A DNA stretch of 19,142 nt, taken from JANXVY01 sp034408685. Lineage in GTDB: Bacteria; Pseudomonadota; Alphaproteobacteria; Rhizobiales; Hyphomicrobiaceae. Location: NCBI GenBank assembly GCA_034408685.1, contig JAWXCP010000008.1, positions 1-19,142 on the forward strand, in the 5' to 3' direction. The notes under the pieces are model-generated. The model worked only from the letters and a program-made list of their open reading frames with translations. It made no database searches and was not told the origin of the DNA. The translations under genes and the position numbers were made by a program. Shown one piece after another: positions 1-7,785 of the stretch. How positions within the stretch are numbered: the stretch's first letter is position 1; the number at the start of each line of letters is the position of its first letter.

Positions 1-10
1 AAAGGGCATC

Positions 11-34
11 GCTCGAATCTCCTGTGATTCGAGC
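11..34. repeat. Perfect 9-bp inverted repeat (hairpin)
   Basis: The arms GCTCGAATC (11-19) and GATTCGAGC (26-34) are exact reverse complements around a 6-nt loop. No T-run follows on either strand, so it is not a classical intrinsic terminator. It could belong to a gene left of the window, or to the possible mobile-element remnant at 45-89. Confidence 0.55.
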
Positions 35-44
35 AACATAAACC

Positions 45-89
45 TGTCAGGCATCAGCCCGGTCTAAAGTGTCAGCAATCAACCCGGTT
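45..89. repeat. Pair of degenerate 20-bp direct repeats, possible insertion-sequence end remnant
   Basis: Two 20-bp copies starting TGTCAG and containing ATCA then CCCGGT lie at 45-64 and 70-89, offset by 25 bp and matching at 16 of 20 positions. As I recall, IS481-type elements have TGT tips and a second, inner copy of the transposase-binding motif near the end, and this arrangement resembles that. No transposase is present in the window, so at most it is a solo or truncated end. The repeat is directly visible; the insertion-sequence interpretation is inference. Confidence 0.35.
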
Positions 90-97
90 CGTACCCT

Positions 98-174
98 CCC
101 TACTCCCTACTCCCTACTCCCTACTCCCTACTCGCTACTCGCTACTCGCTACTCCCTACTTCCTACTCCCTCTT
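98..174. repeat. 7-bp tandem repeat array, unit CCCTACT
   Basis: About ten and a half consecutive 7-bp units run from 98. Five are CCCTACT (98-132), three are CGCTACT (133-153), then one CCCTACT, one TCCTACT and a decayed unit. The grouping of the CG variants suggests growth by slippage. The array ends within a few bases of the stop codon of the minus-strand gene at 176, so it lies in its 3' flank. It would be a variable-number locus between strains. Confidence 0.9.
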
Positions 175-175
175 T

Positions 176-1474
176 TCACTTCGACAGCGCCGTCAGCTTC
201 GATACGATCTGATCGAGCACGGGCTTGAGTAGGGCCTCCGCACCGGGGACTTTCAACACGGACGCAACGAGAGGCGTCAGGGTTGGTAACTGGCTGGCGA
301 TCAGCTTCGCCAACGTCGACTTTGCGTCACCGCTGAGGGTGCCTGTCAGCTTGGTCAGACCGTCGATCGCCACTGCGGTCTCGGTCAGTTTCGGCAAGGC
401 GGCCTGCGCCGTGGCCTGATCCTTCACGGTGCCGAGTGTCGTCGCCAATCCAGCTAGGATCTTGCGTGCGCTTTCGCTGGCTTCGGCTGCTGGCGTTGGA
501 GCGCTCGACTGAGCCGCTGGAGCGCTTGGCTGAGGGACACTGCCGTTGCCACCGAACACGTAGAACAGCGTGAGCAGAATGGCTGCACCTGCTGCGTACG
601 GTATCCAGCTCGAGCCGGTTGGCGCGGGGCGGCCCGTTGGCGTGGTCGGAATCGGCGTCGGTATGCGCCTTACCTCCGCTGTGGCTGATGTTGCTGATGG
701 TATTGCTGGCGAGATTGGCGATCGGGCTGGCGTTGGCGTCGGTGCAGCCGTCGGTGCTGTTTGCGCGACCACGGGTGCTATCGGCGCCGAGACCGGTGCA
801 GACGGCGCCGCGACTGGAGCCACTACGGGAGCAACGGCGGGAGAAACGGCGGGTGCTGCGGCGACGACCGGCTCGGGCATGGTGTCCTTGACGCCGTCGA
901 GCAGGCCCGACCCGCCCAGCATCGCCGCAAATCCCGCCGGCATCGCCGCTAAAATGTTCTGCTTCTGATCCGCCAGACGTGTTGCGAGACCCTGAGCATC
1001 CAGGCCCGACGACGTGACCTGCACGGTGAGTTGGCCAAGCACGACGGGGGCCATCATGCCGATCAGGCTGCCCGACTGCGCTGGCGTTGTGCCCGCGAAC
1101 TGGCTCAAGCCAGTTGTGAGCGCACCGAGCGAGGAACCGCCGAGCAGGCCTGTCAATGCCGACGTGCCGCTGTCAATCAGCGCTGTCTGGTTGGCTCCAC
1201 CGATCTGGTCGGCAAACGCGCCGAGCGCGTTCGGGTCCTGCTTGCCGAGCAAATCGAACAGCGCAGTAGCCCCGGCGGGCGTCGAGGCCTTATTCGCGAG
1301 GCCGGCCAGCAGCGCTGGAAGGATCGCATTGATTGCGGTCGTGACCAGAGCGCTGTTGACGCCGAGCGCACCCGCGATCCGATTTGCGATCATCGGCGTG
1401 ATGAAACCGGCGATCGTGGTGACGAGGTTCGGCGCGGCTGTGTTCGGCGCGGCGGTGTTCGGGATGTGGGTCAT
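176..1474 (-). CDS. DUF937 domain protein with Pro/Ala stalk and one transmembrane segment
   Basis: A 432-residue protein of unknown function. Residues about 16-195 form a Gly/Ala/Leu-rich helical domain of the DUF937 type (two halves with repeated AL..GLA and GLLGG patterns). Residues about 200-288 are a low-complexity Pro/Ala/Val linker. A hydrophobic segment at about 292-311 is followed by a second linker and an Ala/Leu/Thr-rich C-terminal helical region. There is no cleavable signal peptide, so a single-pass inner-membrane protein is likely, with orientation unclear. I chose the ATG at 1474 because the conserved domain starts soon after it; the frame stays open to an upstream ATG at 1597, but that extension is Arg-rich and resembles nothing. 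It is divergent from aceE. The domain family is recognised with fair confidence; the role is not known. Confidence 0.75.
   Translation of the reverse strand: MTHIPNTAAPNTAAPNLVTTIAGFITPMIANRIAGALGVNSALVTTAINAILPALLAGLANKASTPAGATALFDLLGKQDPNALGAFADQIGGANQTALIDSGTSALTGLLGGSSLGALTTGLSQFAGTTPAQSGSLIGMMAPVVLGQLTVQVTSSGLDAQGLATRLADQKQNILAAMPAGFAAMLGGSGLLDGVKDTMPEPVVAAAPAVSPAVAPVVAPVAAPSAPVSAPIAPVVAQTAPTAAPTPTPARSPISPAIPSATSATAEVRRIPTPIPTTPTGRPAPTGSSWIPYAAGAAILLTLFYVFGGNGSVPQPSAPAAQSSAPTPAAEASESARKILAGLATTLGTVKDQATAQAALPKLTETAVAIDGLTKLTGTLSGDAKSTLAKLIASQLPTLTPLVASVLKVPGAEALLKPVLDQIVSKLTALSK
1427..1456 (-). repeat. In-frame 15-bp tandem duplication near the start of the DUF937 gene
   Basis: Two 15-bp copies (1427-1441 and 1442-1456) differ at one base and encode NTAAP twice at residues 6-15, just before the folded domain. 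Part of a third copy follows. It is a length-variable disordered N-terminus and should be harmless to the fold. Confidence 0.75.
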
Positions 1475-1775
1475 GGGCTGTACCTGACTTTTCTGGCTGA
1501 CGTGACGATAGGCATGCGTTGCTGCGTTCCCGTGACGGCGCTGCCGATCCCGCCGGTTCGGTCGCCGACGCGATAATGCGGCGATGGAGCAGGTCACGTT
1601 GGAAATTGCTGCTCTGGCATGACAAAACTGCAGTTGCCAGCCGTCGAGACATCATGCACTTGAGTTCCGGAACACTTCGGGTTCACGCGGCGCCCCTCCC
1701 GGCCGCACGCGGGTGTTGAAATCGTGTTCGACGCCGCGACATCGTCTGCCACGACTTCACACAGGAAATGTGACG
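1475..1775. promoter_or_regulatory. Divergent intergenic region between the DUF937 gene and aceE
   Basis: About 300 bp that must hold the promoters for the minus-strand DUF937 gene and the PDH operon. I see no strong -35/-10 pair. The most ordered element is a dyad with 6-bp arms CTGGCA (1614-1619) and TGCCAG (1635-1640), with the palindrome CTGCAG (1628-1633) between them. It is a candidate operator, of unknown factor. A Shine-Dalgarno AGGA lies at 1763-1766, 9 nt before the aceE ATG. Confidence 0.4.
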
Positions 1776-4457
1776 ATGACGGATGACAGTGCCTTGGACG
1801 ACGGCGGCGTGAACGCCGAGGCTCGGGAATGGGCCGAGGCGATCGCTTCGGTCATCGCCGTCGACGGTCCCAACCGGGCCGATGAGTTGCTGACGCGGGC
1901 GGTCGACGTTGCGCGGCACAGCGGGGCAAAAATTCCGTTCGCAGCCAACACCGCCTACATCAACTCGATCCCGCCCGACGAAGAACCGCCCTACCCCGGC
2001 GACCGTGAGCTCGAACACAAGATCCGCGCCGCGATCCGCTGGAACGCGATGGCAATCGTGCTGCGCGCCAACCGTGAGAGCACCGAACTCGGTGGCCATA
2101 TCGCCAGCTACCAATCCGCCTCGACGCTCTACGAGGTAGGGTTCAACCATTTCTGGCATGGCCCCGACGCGCCCGACGGCGCGGACCTAATTTATGTGCA
2201 AGGGCATTCCTCGCCCGGCATCTACGCCCGCTCGTTCGTCGAGGGTCGTTTGGACGAGGCGAAATTATTGCGGTTCCGGCAGGAGGTTGGCGGCGGTGGG
2301 TTGTCGTCCTACCCGCACCCGTGGCTGATGCCAGACTACTGGCAGTTCCCGACCGTTTCGATGGGCCTTGGCCCATTGATGGCGATCTATCAGGCCCGAT
2401 TTCTCAAATACGTCGAGAACCGTGGCATCGCAAAGACCTCGGGCCGCCACGTCTGGGCGTTCATGGGCGACGGCGAAATGGACGAGCCCGAGAGCCTCGG
2501 CGCCATTTCCCTGGCTGGGCGCGAGCGGCTCGACAACTTGATCTTTGTCATCAACTGCAACCTCCAGCGCCTGGATGGCCCGGTGCGCGGCAACGGCAAG
2601 ATCATTCAGGAACTCGAGGGTGATTTCCGCGGCGCTGGCTGGAACGTCATCAAGCTGGTGTGGGGCTCGGGCTGGGATCAACTGCTCGCCAAAGACACCC
2701 ACGGCAAACTCCGCCAATTGATGGAGGAGTGCGTCGATGGCGAGTATCAAAACTTCAAGTCAAAAGACGGCACCTACATTCGCGAAAAGTTCTTCGGCCG
2801 CTATCCTGAGACGGCTGCGATGGTCGCTGGCTGGTCGGACGAACAAATCTGGAAATTGACGCGCGGCGGGCACGATCCGCGCAAGATCCACGCCGCCTAT
2901 AAAGCTGCCGTCGAGTGTAAAGATAAGCCGACCGTCATTTTGGCCAAGACCGTCAAAGGCTACGGCATGGGCGAGGCCGGCGAAGGTCAGATGATCGCCC
3001 ACCAGGCCAAAAAGATGGACCTCGCCGCGCTGCGCCAGTTCCGGGATCGGTTCTCTGTACCGGTGAGCGATGAACAGCTCGAGACCCTGCCGTTTGTGCA
3101 GCTGACGCCCGGCAGCCCGGAGTGGAACTATCTCCAGTCCGGCCGCAAGGCGCTCGGCGGATATCTGCCCCAGCGGCGGTCCAAGACGTCGGTTGCGCTC
3201 GAAGTTCCACCGATCTCGACGTTCGACGCCCAACTCAAGGGCTCGGAGGGCCGCGAGATCTCGACGACGATGGCGTTCGTTCAGATGATGACGAAGCTGA
3301 TGCGCGACAAGAGCCTCGGCAAGCGCGTCGTGCCGATCGTTCCCGATGAGAGCCGGACCTTTGGCATGGAGGGTATGTTCCGGCAATTCGGCATCTACAG
3401 CCAGGTCGGGCAGCTCTATCAGCCGGAAGATTCCGACACTCTGATGTATTATAAGGAGACGAAAACCGGCCAGATTCTCGAAGAGGGGATCAACGAGGCT
3501 GGCGCCATGGCGTCATGGATTTCAGCGGCGACGTCGTACTCGGTGACAAACGAGCCGATGATCCCGTTCTATATTTATTACTCGATGTTCGGCTTCCAGC
3601 GCATCGGCGACCTTGCCTGGGCAGCTGGCGACCTGCGCGCACGCGGCTTCCTGCTCGGGGGCACGTCGGGGCGCACGACGCTCAACGGCGAAGGTCTGCA
3701 ACACGAAGACGGCCACAGCCATCTCATTTCGGCGACCATCCCGAACTGTATATCTTACGATCCGACGTATTCATACGAACTGGCGGTCATCCTTCACGAC
3801 GGCCTTAAGCGGATGCTGATCGACCAAGAAGACGTGTTTTATTATTTGACAGTGTTGAACGAGAATTACGCCCACCCGCCGATGCCAGCTGGCGTAGAGG
3901 AGGGTATCATCAAGGGCATGTACCTGCTCAAGTCGACCGGCGATGCCAAGAAAGGCGGACGCCGAGTCCAACTGATGGGCTCGGGCGCCATTCTGCGCGA
4001 GGTAATTGCTGGAGCCGACCTGCTCGAAGCTGATTTCGGCATCGCCGCCGATATATGGAGCGTGACGAGCTTCACGCAATTGCGCCGCGACGCCATGGAG
4101 GCGGAACGCTGGAACCTGCTCCATCCTGAGGAGACACCGCGCATCCCCTACGTCACCGCTTGCCTTGCCGAGCGGGGAGATGACCCGGTGATCGCGTCGA
4201 CCGACTACATGCGCCTGTTTGCTGACCAGATCCGCGGGAACGTGCCGCAAAAGTACCGCGTGCTCGGCACCGACGGTTTCGGGCGTTCCGATTATCGCCG
4301 CAAGCTGCGCTCGTTCTTCGAGGTCGATCGGCACTTTGTTGCGGTCGCAGCGCTCAAGGCGTTGGCGGAGGAAAACAAGCTGCCATCTCGCACCGTGACC
4401 GAGGCGATCGTCAAGTACGGTCTCGACCCCGAGCGCGTCAGCCCGATGAGGGCGTAA
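1776..4457 (+). CDS. aceE: Pyruvate dehydrogenase E1 component, homodimeric type
   Basis: Thiamine-diphosphate enzyme that decarboxylates pyruvate and reductively acetylates the lipoyl groups of E2; cytoplasmic, first component of the pyruvate dehydrogenase complex. It has 893 residues, close to the 887 of E. coli AceE. The ThDP motif is GDG at 231-233 with the closing N262 (NCN at 260-262), and the active-site loop has GHSSPG with His144. The start is the ATG at 1776, preceded by AGGA with 9-nt spacing; the frame runs open to 1713 but those residues do not look like AceE. A start-stop pair ATGTGA (1768-1773) sits just before the start. First gene of aceE-aceF-lpd-maeB. Many alphaproteobacteria use a two-subunit E1 instead, so this type is notable here. 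Confidence 0.97.
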   Translation: MTDDSALDDGGVNAEAREWAEAIASVIAVDGPNRADELLTRAVDVARHSGAKIPFAANTAYINSIPPDEEPPYPGDRELEHKIRAAIRWNAMAIVLRANRESTELGGHIASYQSASTLYEVGFNHFWHGPDAPDGADLIYVQGHSSPGIYARSFVEGRLDEAKLLRFRQEVGGGGLSSYPHPWLMPDYWQFPTVSMGLGPLMAIYQARFLKYVENRGIAKTSGRHVWAFMGDGEMDEPESLGAISLAGRERLDNLIFVINCNLQRLDGPVRGNGKIIQELEGDFRGAGWNVIKLVWGSGWDQLLAKDTHGKLRQLMEECVDGEYQNFKSKDGTYIREKFFGRYPETAAMVAGWSDEQIWKLTRGGHDPRKIHAAYKAAVECKDKPTVILAKTVKGYGMGEAGEGQMIAHQAKKMDLAALRQFRDRFSVPVSDEQLETLPFVQLTPGSPEWNYLQSGRKALGGYLPQRRSKTSVALEVPPISTFDAQLKGSEGREISTTMAFVQMMTKLMRDKSLGKRVVPIVPDESRTFGMEGMFRQFGIYSQVGQLYQPEDSDTLMYYKETKTGQILEEGINEAGAMASWISAATSYSVTNEPMIPFYIYYSMFGFQRIGDLAWAAGDLRARGFLLGGTSGRTTLNGEGLQHEDGHSHLISATIPNCISYDPTYSYELAVILHDGLKRMLIDQEDVFYYLTVLNENYAHPPMPAGVEEGIIKGMYLLKSTGDAKKGGRRVQLMGSGAILREVIAGADLLEADFGIAADIWSVTSFTQLRRDAMEAERWNLLHPEETPRIPYVTACLAERGDDPVIASTDYMRLFADQIRGNVPQKYRVLGTDGFGRSDYRRKLRSFFEVDRHFVAVAALKALAEENKLPSRTVTEAIVKYGLDPERVSPMRA

Positions 4458-4554
4458 CTGCCAGCCCCCACCGTCTTGAACAATCGCCGCCCGTTCGCCC
4501 CTGCCGCCGCCTTCGCCGCCGCCTCGCTTGTGCCACCGCTGACAGAGTGTCCTC

Positions 4555-5871
4555 ATGTCTACGATCGACGTAAAAATTCCAGATATCGGCGATTTCAAGA
4601 ACATTCCGGTGATCGAGGTCCACGTCAAACCGGGCGACCAGCTGTCGCCGGAAGATCCGATCGTGACGCTCGAAAGCGACAAGGCAACGATGGAAGTGCC
4701 GTCGCCCGCTGGCGGTAAAGTCATCGAAGTTCTGCTGAAGAGCGGCGACCGCGTCAGCGAGGGATCGCTCGCGATCCGCCTCGAAAGCGCTGCGGCATCC
4801 GAGGCGAAACCAGCCAACGGACAAGCTGCATCTACTGCTTCGGCCGCCGCCGCAGGACAGCCATCATCAACATCGCAACCACAGGCTGGCCCATCCTCGA
4901 CCCTGCCGCCGGTGCCAGCGATGCCGGCCGCCCGGCCACTTCCGCCGCCACTCCCGGTGGATTTCAGCAACGTTCACGCCAGCCCGTCGGTGCGCCGTAT
5001 TGCCCGCGAACTTTCCGTCGACCTGACACAGGTGACCGGGACGGGCGAGAAGGGTCGCATCACGCCAGCTGACGTCAAGGGCCATCTCCAGCGGTCGGGC
5101 GGGGCAGCGGCAGGCAGCGGGGCGGCAACAGGCTCGGGCATTCCCGAAATCCCGGCGCAGGATTTTTCAAAATTCGGACCGATCGAAACCAAAGCGATGT
5201 CGCGGCTGAAGAAGCTGTCGGGCCCGCACCTTCACAGGTCGTGGCTCAACGTGCCTCACGTCACCCACACCGACGAAGCCGACATCACCGACCTCGAAAG
5301 CTACCGCAAGCTTCTCGACAGTGCGGCGAAAGATAAGGGCTATCGCGTCACGCTGCTGTCGTTCCTGCTGAAGGCGTCCGTATCGGCGCTTAAAGCGTAC
5401 CCGGATTTCAACAGTTCGCTGTCGCCCGACAAGTCGAGCTTGATCTACAAAAAATATTTTCATATTGGCGTTGCGGTCGATACGCCAGACGGCCTCGTCG
5501 TCCCGGTCATCAAGGATGTCGACCGAAAAGGCATCGTCGAAATCAGCCAGGAGTTGGCCGCCGTCTCTGCGCGGATGCGCGATGGCAAGATCGCGCCAAC
5601 CGACATCCAGGGCGGCACGTTCTCGATTTCGAGCCTTGGCGGCATTGGCGGCACGCAGTTCACGCCGATCGTCAATGCCCCCGAAGTTGCCATCCTCGGC
5701 GTCGTCAAATCAACGATGAAACCGGTGTGGAACGGTACGGAATTCAAGCCGCGCCTGATGTTGCCGCTGTGCGTCTCCTATGACCACCGCGTCATCGATG
5801 GCGCGAGTGCGGCCCGCTTCACGAAGCACCTGACCGACGTCTTGGGCGACGTCCGTCAGTTGGTTCTGTAA
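4555..5871 (+). CDS. aceF: Dihydrolipoamide acetyltransferase (E2 of pyruvate dehydrogenase)
   Basis: Core of the pyruvate dehydrogenase complex; it moves the acetyl group from its lipoyl arm to CoA. It has 438 residues. One lipoyl domain (1-75) carries the lipoylation site ESDKATME with Lys43. An Ala/Pro/Ser linker (about 80-138) follows, then a peripheral subunit-binding domain (about 142-178, ASPSVRRIAREL to GRITPADV), a second linker, and the trimeric catalytic domain (about 205-438) with the motif DHRVIDG, His411 and Asp415. One lipoyl domain instead of the three of E. coli agrees with a partner E3 that supplies another. It lies 97 bp after aceE across a pyrimidine-rich spacer with no gene, and 51 bp before lpd. 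No strong Shine-Dalgarno is seen at the ATG. Confidence 0.96.
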   Translation: MSTIDVKIPDIGDFKNIPVIEVHVKPGDQLSPEDPIVTLESDKATMEVPSPAGGKVIEVLLKSGDRVSEGSLAIRLESAAASEAKPANGQAASTASAAAAGQPSSTSQPQAGPSSTLPPVPAMPAARPLPPPLPVDFSNVHASPSVRRIARELSVDLTQVTGTGEKGRITPADVKGHLQRSGGAAAGSGAATGSGIPEIPAQDFSKFGPIETKAMSRLKKLSGPHLHRSWLNVPHVTHTDEADITDLESYRKLLDSAAKDKGYRVTLLSFLLKASVSALKAYPDFNSSLSPDKSSLIYKKYFHIGVAVDTPDGLVVPVIKDVDRKGIVEISQELAAVSARMRDGKIAPTDIQGGTFSISSLGGIGGTQFTPIVNAPEVAILGVVKSTMKPVWNGTEFKPRLMLPLCVSYDHRVIDGASAARFTKHLTDVLGDVRQLVL

Positions 5872-5922
5872 CCCCCGACGCTTCTCAAGAGCTCAGTTCC
5901 CGAAAATTCCCAGGCACCCACC

Positions 5923-7719
5923 ATGGCCATAGTCGAAATTCGCGTTCCCGACATCGGCGACTTCAAGAACATTCCGGTGATCGAGGTCCATATCGCACCT
6001 GGGCAAGCGATTGCTGCCGAGGACCCGCTCGTCACGCTCGAAAGCGACAAGGCGACGATGGAGGTTCCCTCTCCCGGCGCGGGGACGATTGTCGAGGTGC
6101 TGCTCTCGGCTGGCGACCGGGTGTCCGAGGGAACTCTGGTTGCCCGGTATGAGACAACGGCAACAGCTACGAGTGCGAAGCCAGCAGCCGTATCGGCATC
6201 GGCCAGCGCATCGGCGTCAGCCGTGTCATCTGCGGCATCAGCCGTGTCCACTTCGTCACCAGCCGCAGCGTCTGCGACCTCGGCTGCTGCAGCCTACACC
6301 GGCTCCTCCGATATCTCTTGCGAACTCATGGTGCTCGGCGCTGGACCGGGCGGATACTCAGCCGCGTTCCGAGCCGCCGACCTTGGCGCCAAAGTCGTGC
6401 TGATCGAGCGCAATCCGACGCTTGGCGGTGTTTGCCTCAACGTCGGATGTATCCCGTCGAAGGCGCTGCTCCACACCGCGGCCGTGATGGATGAAGTCAA
6501 AGCGATGACCGACCATGGCATCGCGTTCGGCGCTCCCCAAATCGACGTGGGCCGGTTGCGAACGCACAAAGAGAAAATCATCGGCAAGTTGACTGGCGGC
6601 TTGTCGCACATGGCCAAGGCCCGCAAGGTCACGGTCGTACAAGGCACGGCACAGTTTCTCGACGCTAACCATGTCGAGGTCGCGATGTCGTCGGGCGGAC
6701 GGCAGGTCGTGCGGTTCGACAAGGCGATCCTCGCCGCCGGGTCGGAAGCGATCCACCTGCCATTCCTGCCAAAGGACCCGCGGATCGTCGACAGCACGGG
6801 TGCGCTCGAACTGCCGTTCATCCCGAAGCGGATGCTGGTTATTGGCGGCGGCATTATCGGGCTTGAGATGGCCACCGTGTATTCAGCACTCGGCGCGCGC
6901 CTCGACGTTGTCGAACTGCTCGATGGCTTGATGCCGGGTGCGGATCGCGATCTCGTCAAGGTTTGGGAAAAGAAGAACGCCCATCGCTTCGACCACGTCA
7001 TGCTGAAAACCAAATGCACCGGAGCGGAAGCGCGCACGGACGGCATTCACGTCCGCTTCGAAGGTCCACAAGCGCCGAGCGAACCACAGGTCTACGACCT
7101 CGTTCTCGTCGCGGTCGGCCGCTCGCCAAACGGGCGGTTGGTCGCGGCTGAAAAGGCTGGCATCGCTGTCAACGAGCGTGGGTTTGTGCCAGTCGACAAA
7201 CAGATGCGGACGAACGTCGCAAACCTGTTCGCGATTGGTGACATCGTTGGACAGCCGATGTTGGCCCACAAGGCCGTCCACGAGGGGCACGTGTCAGCCG
7301 AAGCCGCGCTTGGCCACAAGGTGTCCTTTGACGCCAAGCAAATCCCGTCGGTGGCCTACACCGATCCCGAGATCGCCTGGGCGGGCGTCACGGAGGATGA
7401 GGCCAAGGCCAAAGGTACCAAGTTCACCAAGGGCTTGTTCCCGTGGGCAGCGTCGGGCCGCGCCATCGCCAACGGCCGCGACGAGGGCTTCACCAAACTG
7501 TTGTTCGACGCTGATACGCATCGGATCATCGGTGGCGGTATTGTCGGCACGCATGCTGGCGATCTGATCGGCGAGGTCTGCCTTGCGATCGAGATGGGGG
7601 CGGACGCCGTCGACATTGGAAAAACGATCCACCCGCATCCCACACTGGGCGAGTCGATCGGCATGGCTGCTGAAGTTGCCGAAGGCGTGTGCACCGATAT
7701 GCCGCCAGCCAAGCGGTAA
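5923..7719 (+). CDS. lpd: Dihydrolipoamide dehydrogenase (E3) with N-terminal lipoyl domain
   Basis: Flavoprotein that reoxidises dihydrolipoamide on E2 and passes electrons to NAD+. It has 598 residues, about 120 more than a plain E3, because of an N-terminal lipoyl domain (1-75, Lys43) and an Ala/Ser/Thr linker (about 80-125). The E3 part begins with the FAD fingerprint GAGPGGY, then the redox disulfide GGVCLNVGC (Cys171, Cys176), an NAD-binding GGGIIGLE motif near residue 310, and the catalytic His572-Glu577 pair in HPHPTLGE. The layout is that of the lipoyl-bearing E3 (P64k type) known from Neisseria and some betaproteobacteria. The lipoyl domain shares a 29-nt identical stretch with that of aceF. 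An AGG lies 8 nt before the ATG. Confidence 0.96.
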   Translation: MAIVEIRVPDIGDFKNIPVIEVHIAPGQAIAAEDPLVTLESDKATMEVPSPGAGTIVEVLLSAGDRVSEGTLVARYETTATATSAKPAAVSASASASASAVSSAASAVSTSSPAAASATSAAAAYTGSSDISCELMVLGAGPGGYSAAFRAADLGAKVVLIERNPTLGGVCLNVGCIPSKALLHTAAVMDEVKAMTDHGIAFGAPQIDVGRLRTHKEKIIGKLTGGLSHMAKARKVTVVQGTAQFLDANHVEVAMSSGGRQVVRFDKAILAAGSEAIHLPFLPKDPRIVDSTGALELPFIPKRMLVIGGGIIGLEMATVYSALGARLDVVELLDGLMPGADRDLVKVWEKKNAHRFDHVMLKTKCTGAEARTDGIHVRFEGPQAPSEPQVYDLVLVAVGRSPNGRLVAAEKAGIAVNERGFVPVDKQMRTNVANLFAIGDIVGQPMLAHKAVHEGHVSAEAALGHKVSFDAKQIPSVAYTDPEIAWAGVTEDEAKAKGTKFTKGLFPWAASGRAIANGRDEGFTKLLFDADTHRIIGGGIVGTHAGDLIGEVCLAIEMGADAVDIGKTIHPHPTLGESIGMAAEVAEGVCTDMPPAKR

Positions 7720-7745
7720 GCCGTTTCGCTGGCGCCAGCACTGCG

Positions 7746-7763
7746 GGGCCACATGTGTGGCCC
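7746..7763 (+). other. Hairpin between lpd and maeB
   Basis: GGGCCAC (7746-7752) and GTGGCCC (7757-7763) form a perfect 7-bp stem with a 4-nt ATGT loop inside the 66-bp spacer. No T-run follows, so termination is unlikely. It could be an RNA processing or stabilising element that sets maeB expression relative to the PDH genes. The frame of maeB also runs open through it from 7753. Confidence 0.45.
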
Positions 7764-7785
7764 ACAACTCGAGGGATGGCCGTTT

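Noticed and set aside
98..174. CRISPR array or telomere-like repeat
   Set aside because: Units are 7 bp with no spacers, so not CRISPR; the array is internal to the sequence and imperfect, so it is a simple tandem repeat.
1615..1631. Sigma-54 promoter suggested by TGGCATG upstream of aceE
   Set aside because: The GC of the -12 element falls two bases too far from the GG of the -24 element, and the TTGC part is absent.
3771..4970. 399-residue minus-strand reading frame spanning the aceE-aceF junction
   Set aside because: It is antisense to two clearly identified genes; long antisense frames are common in GC-rich DNA.
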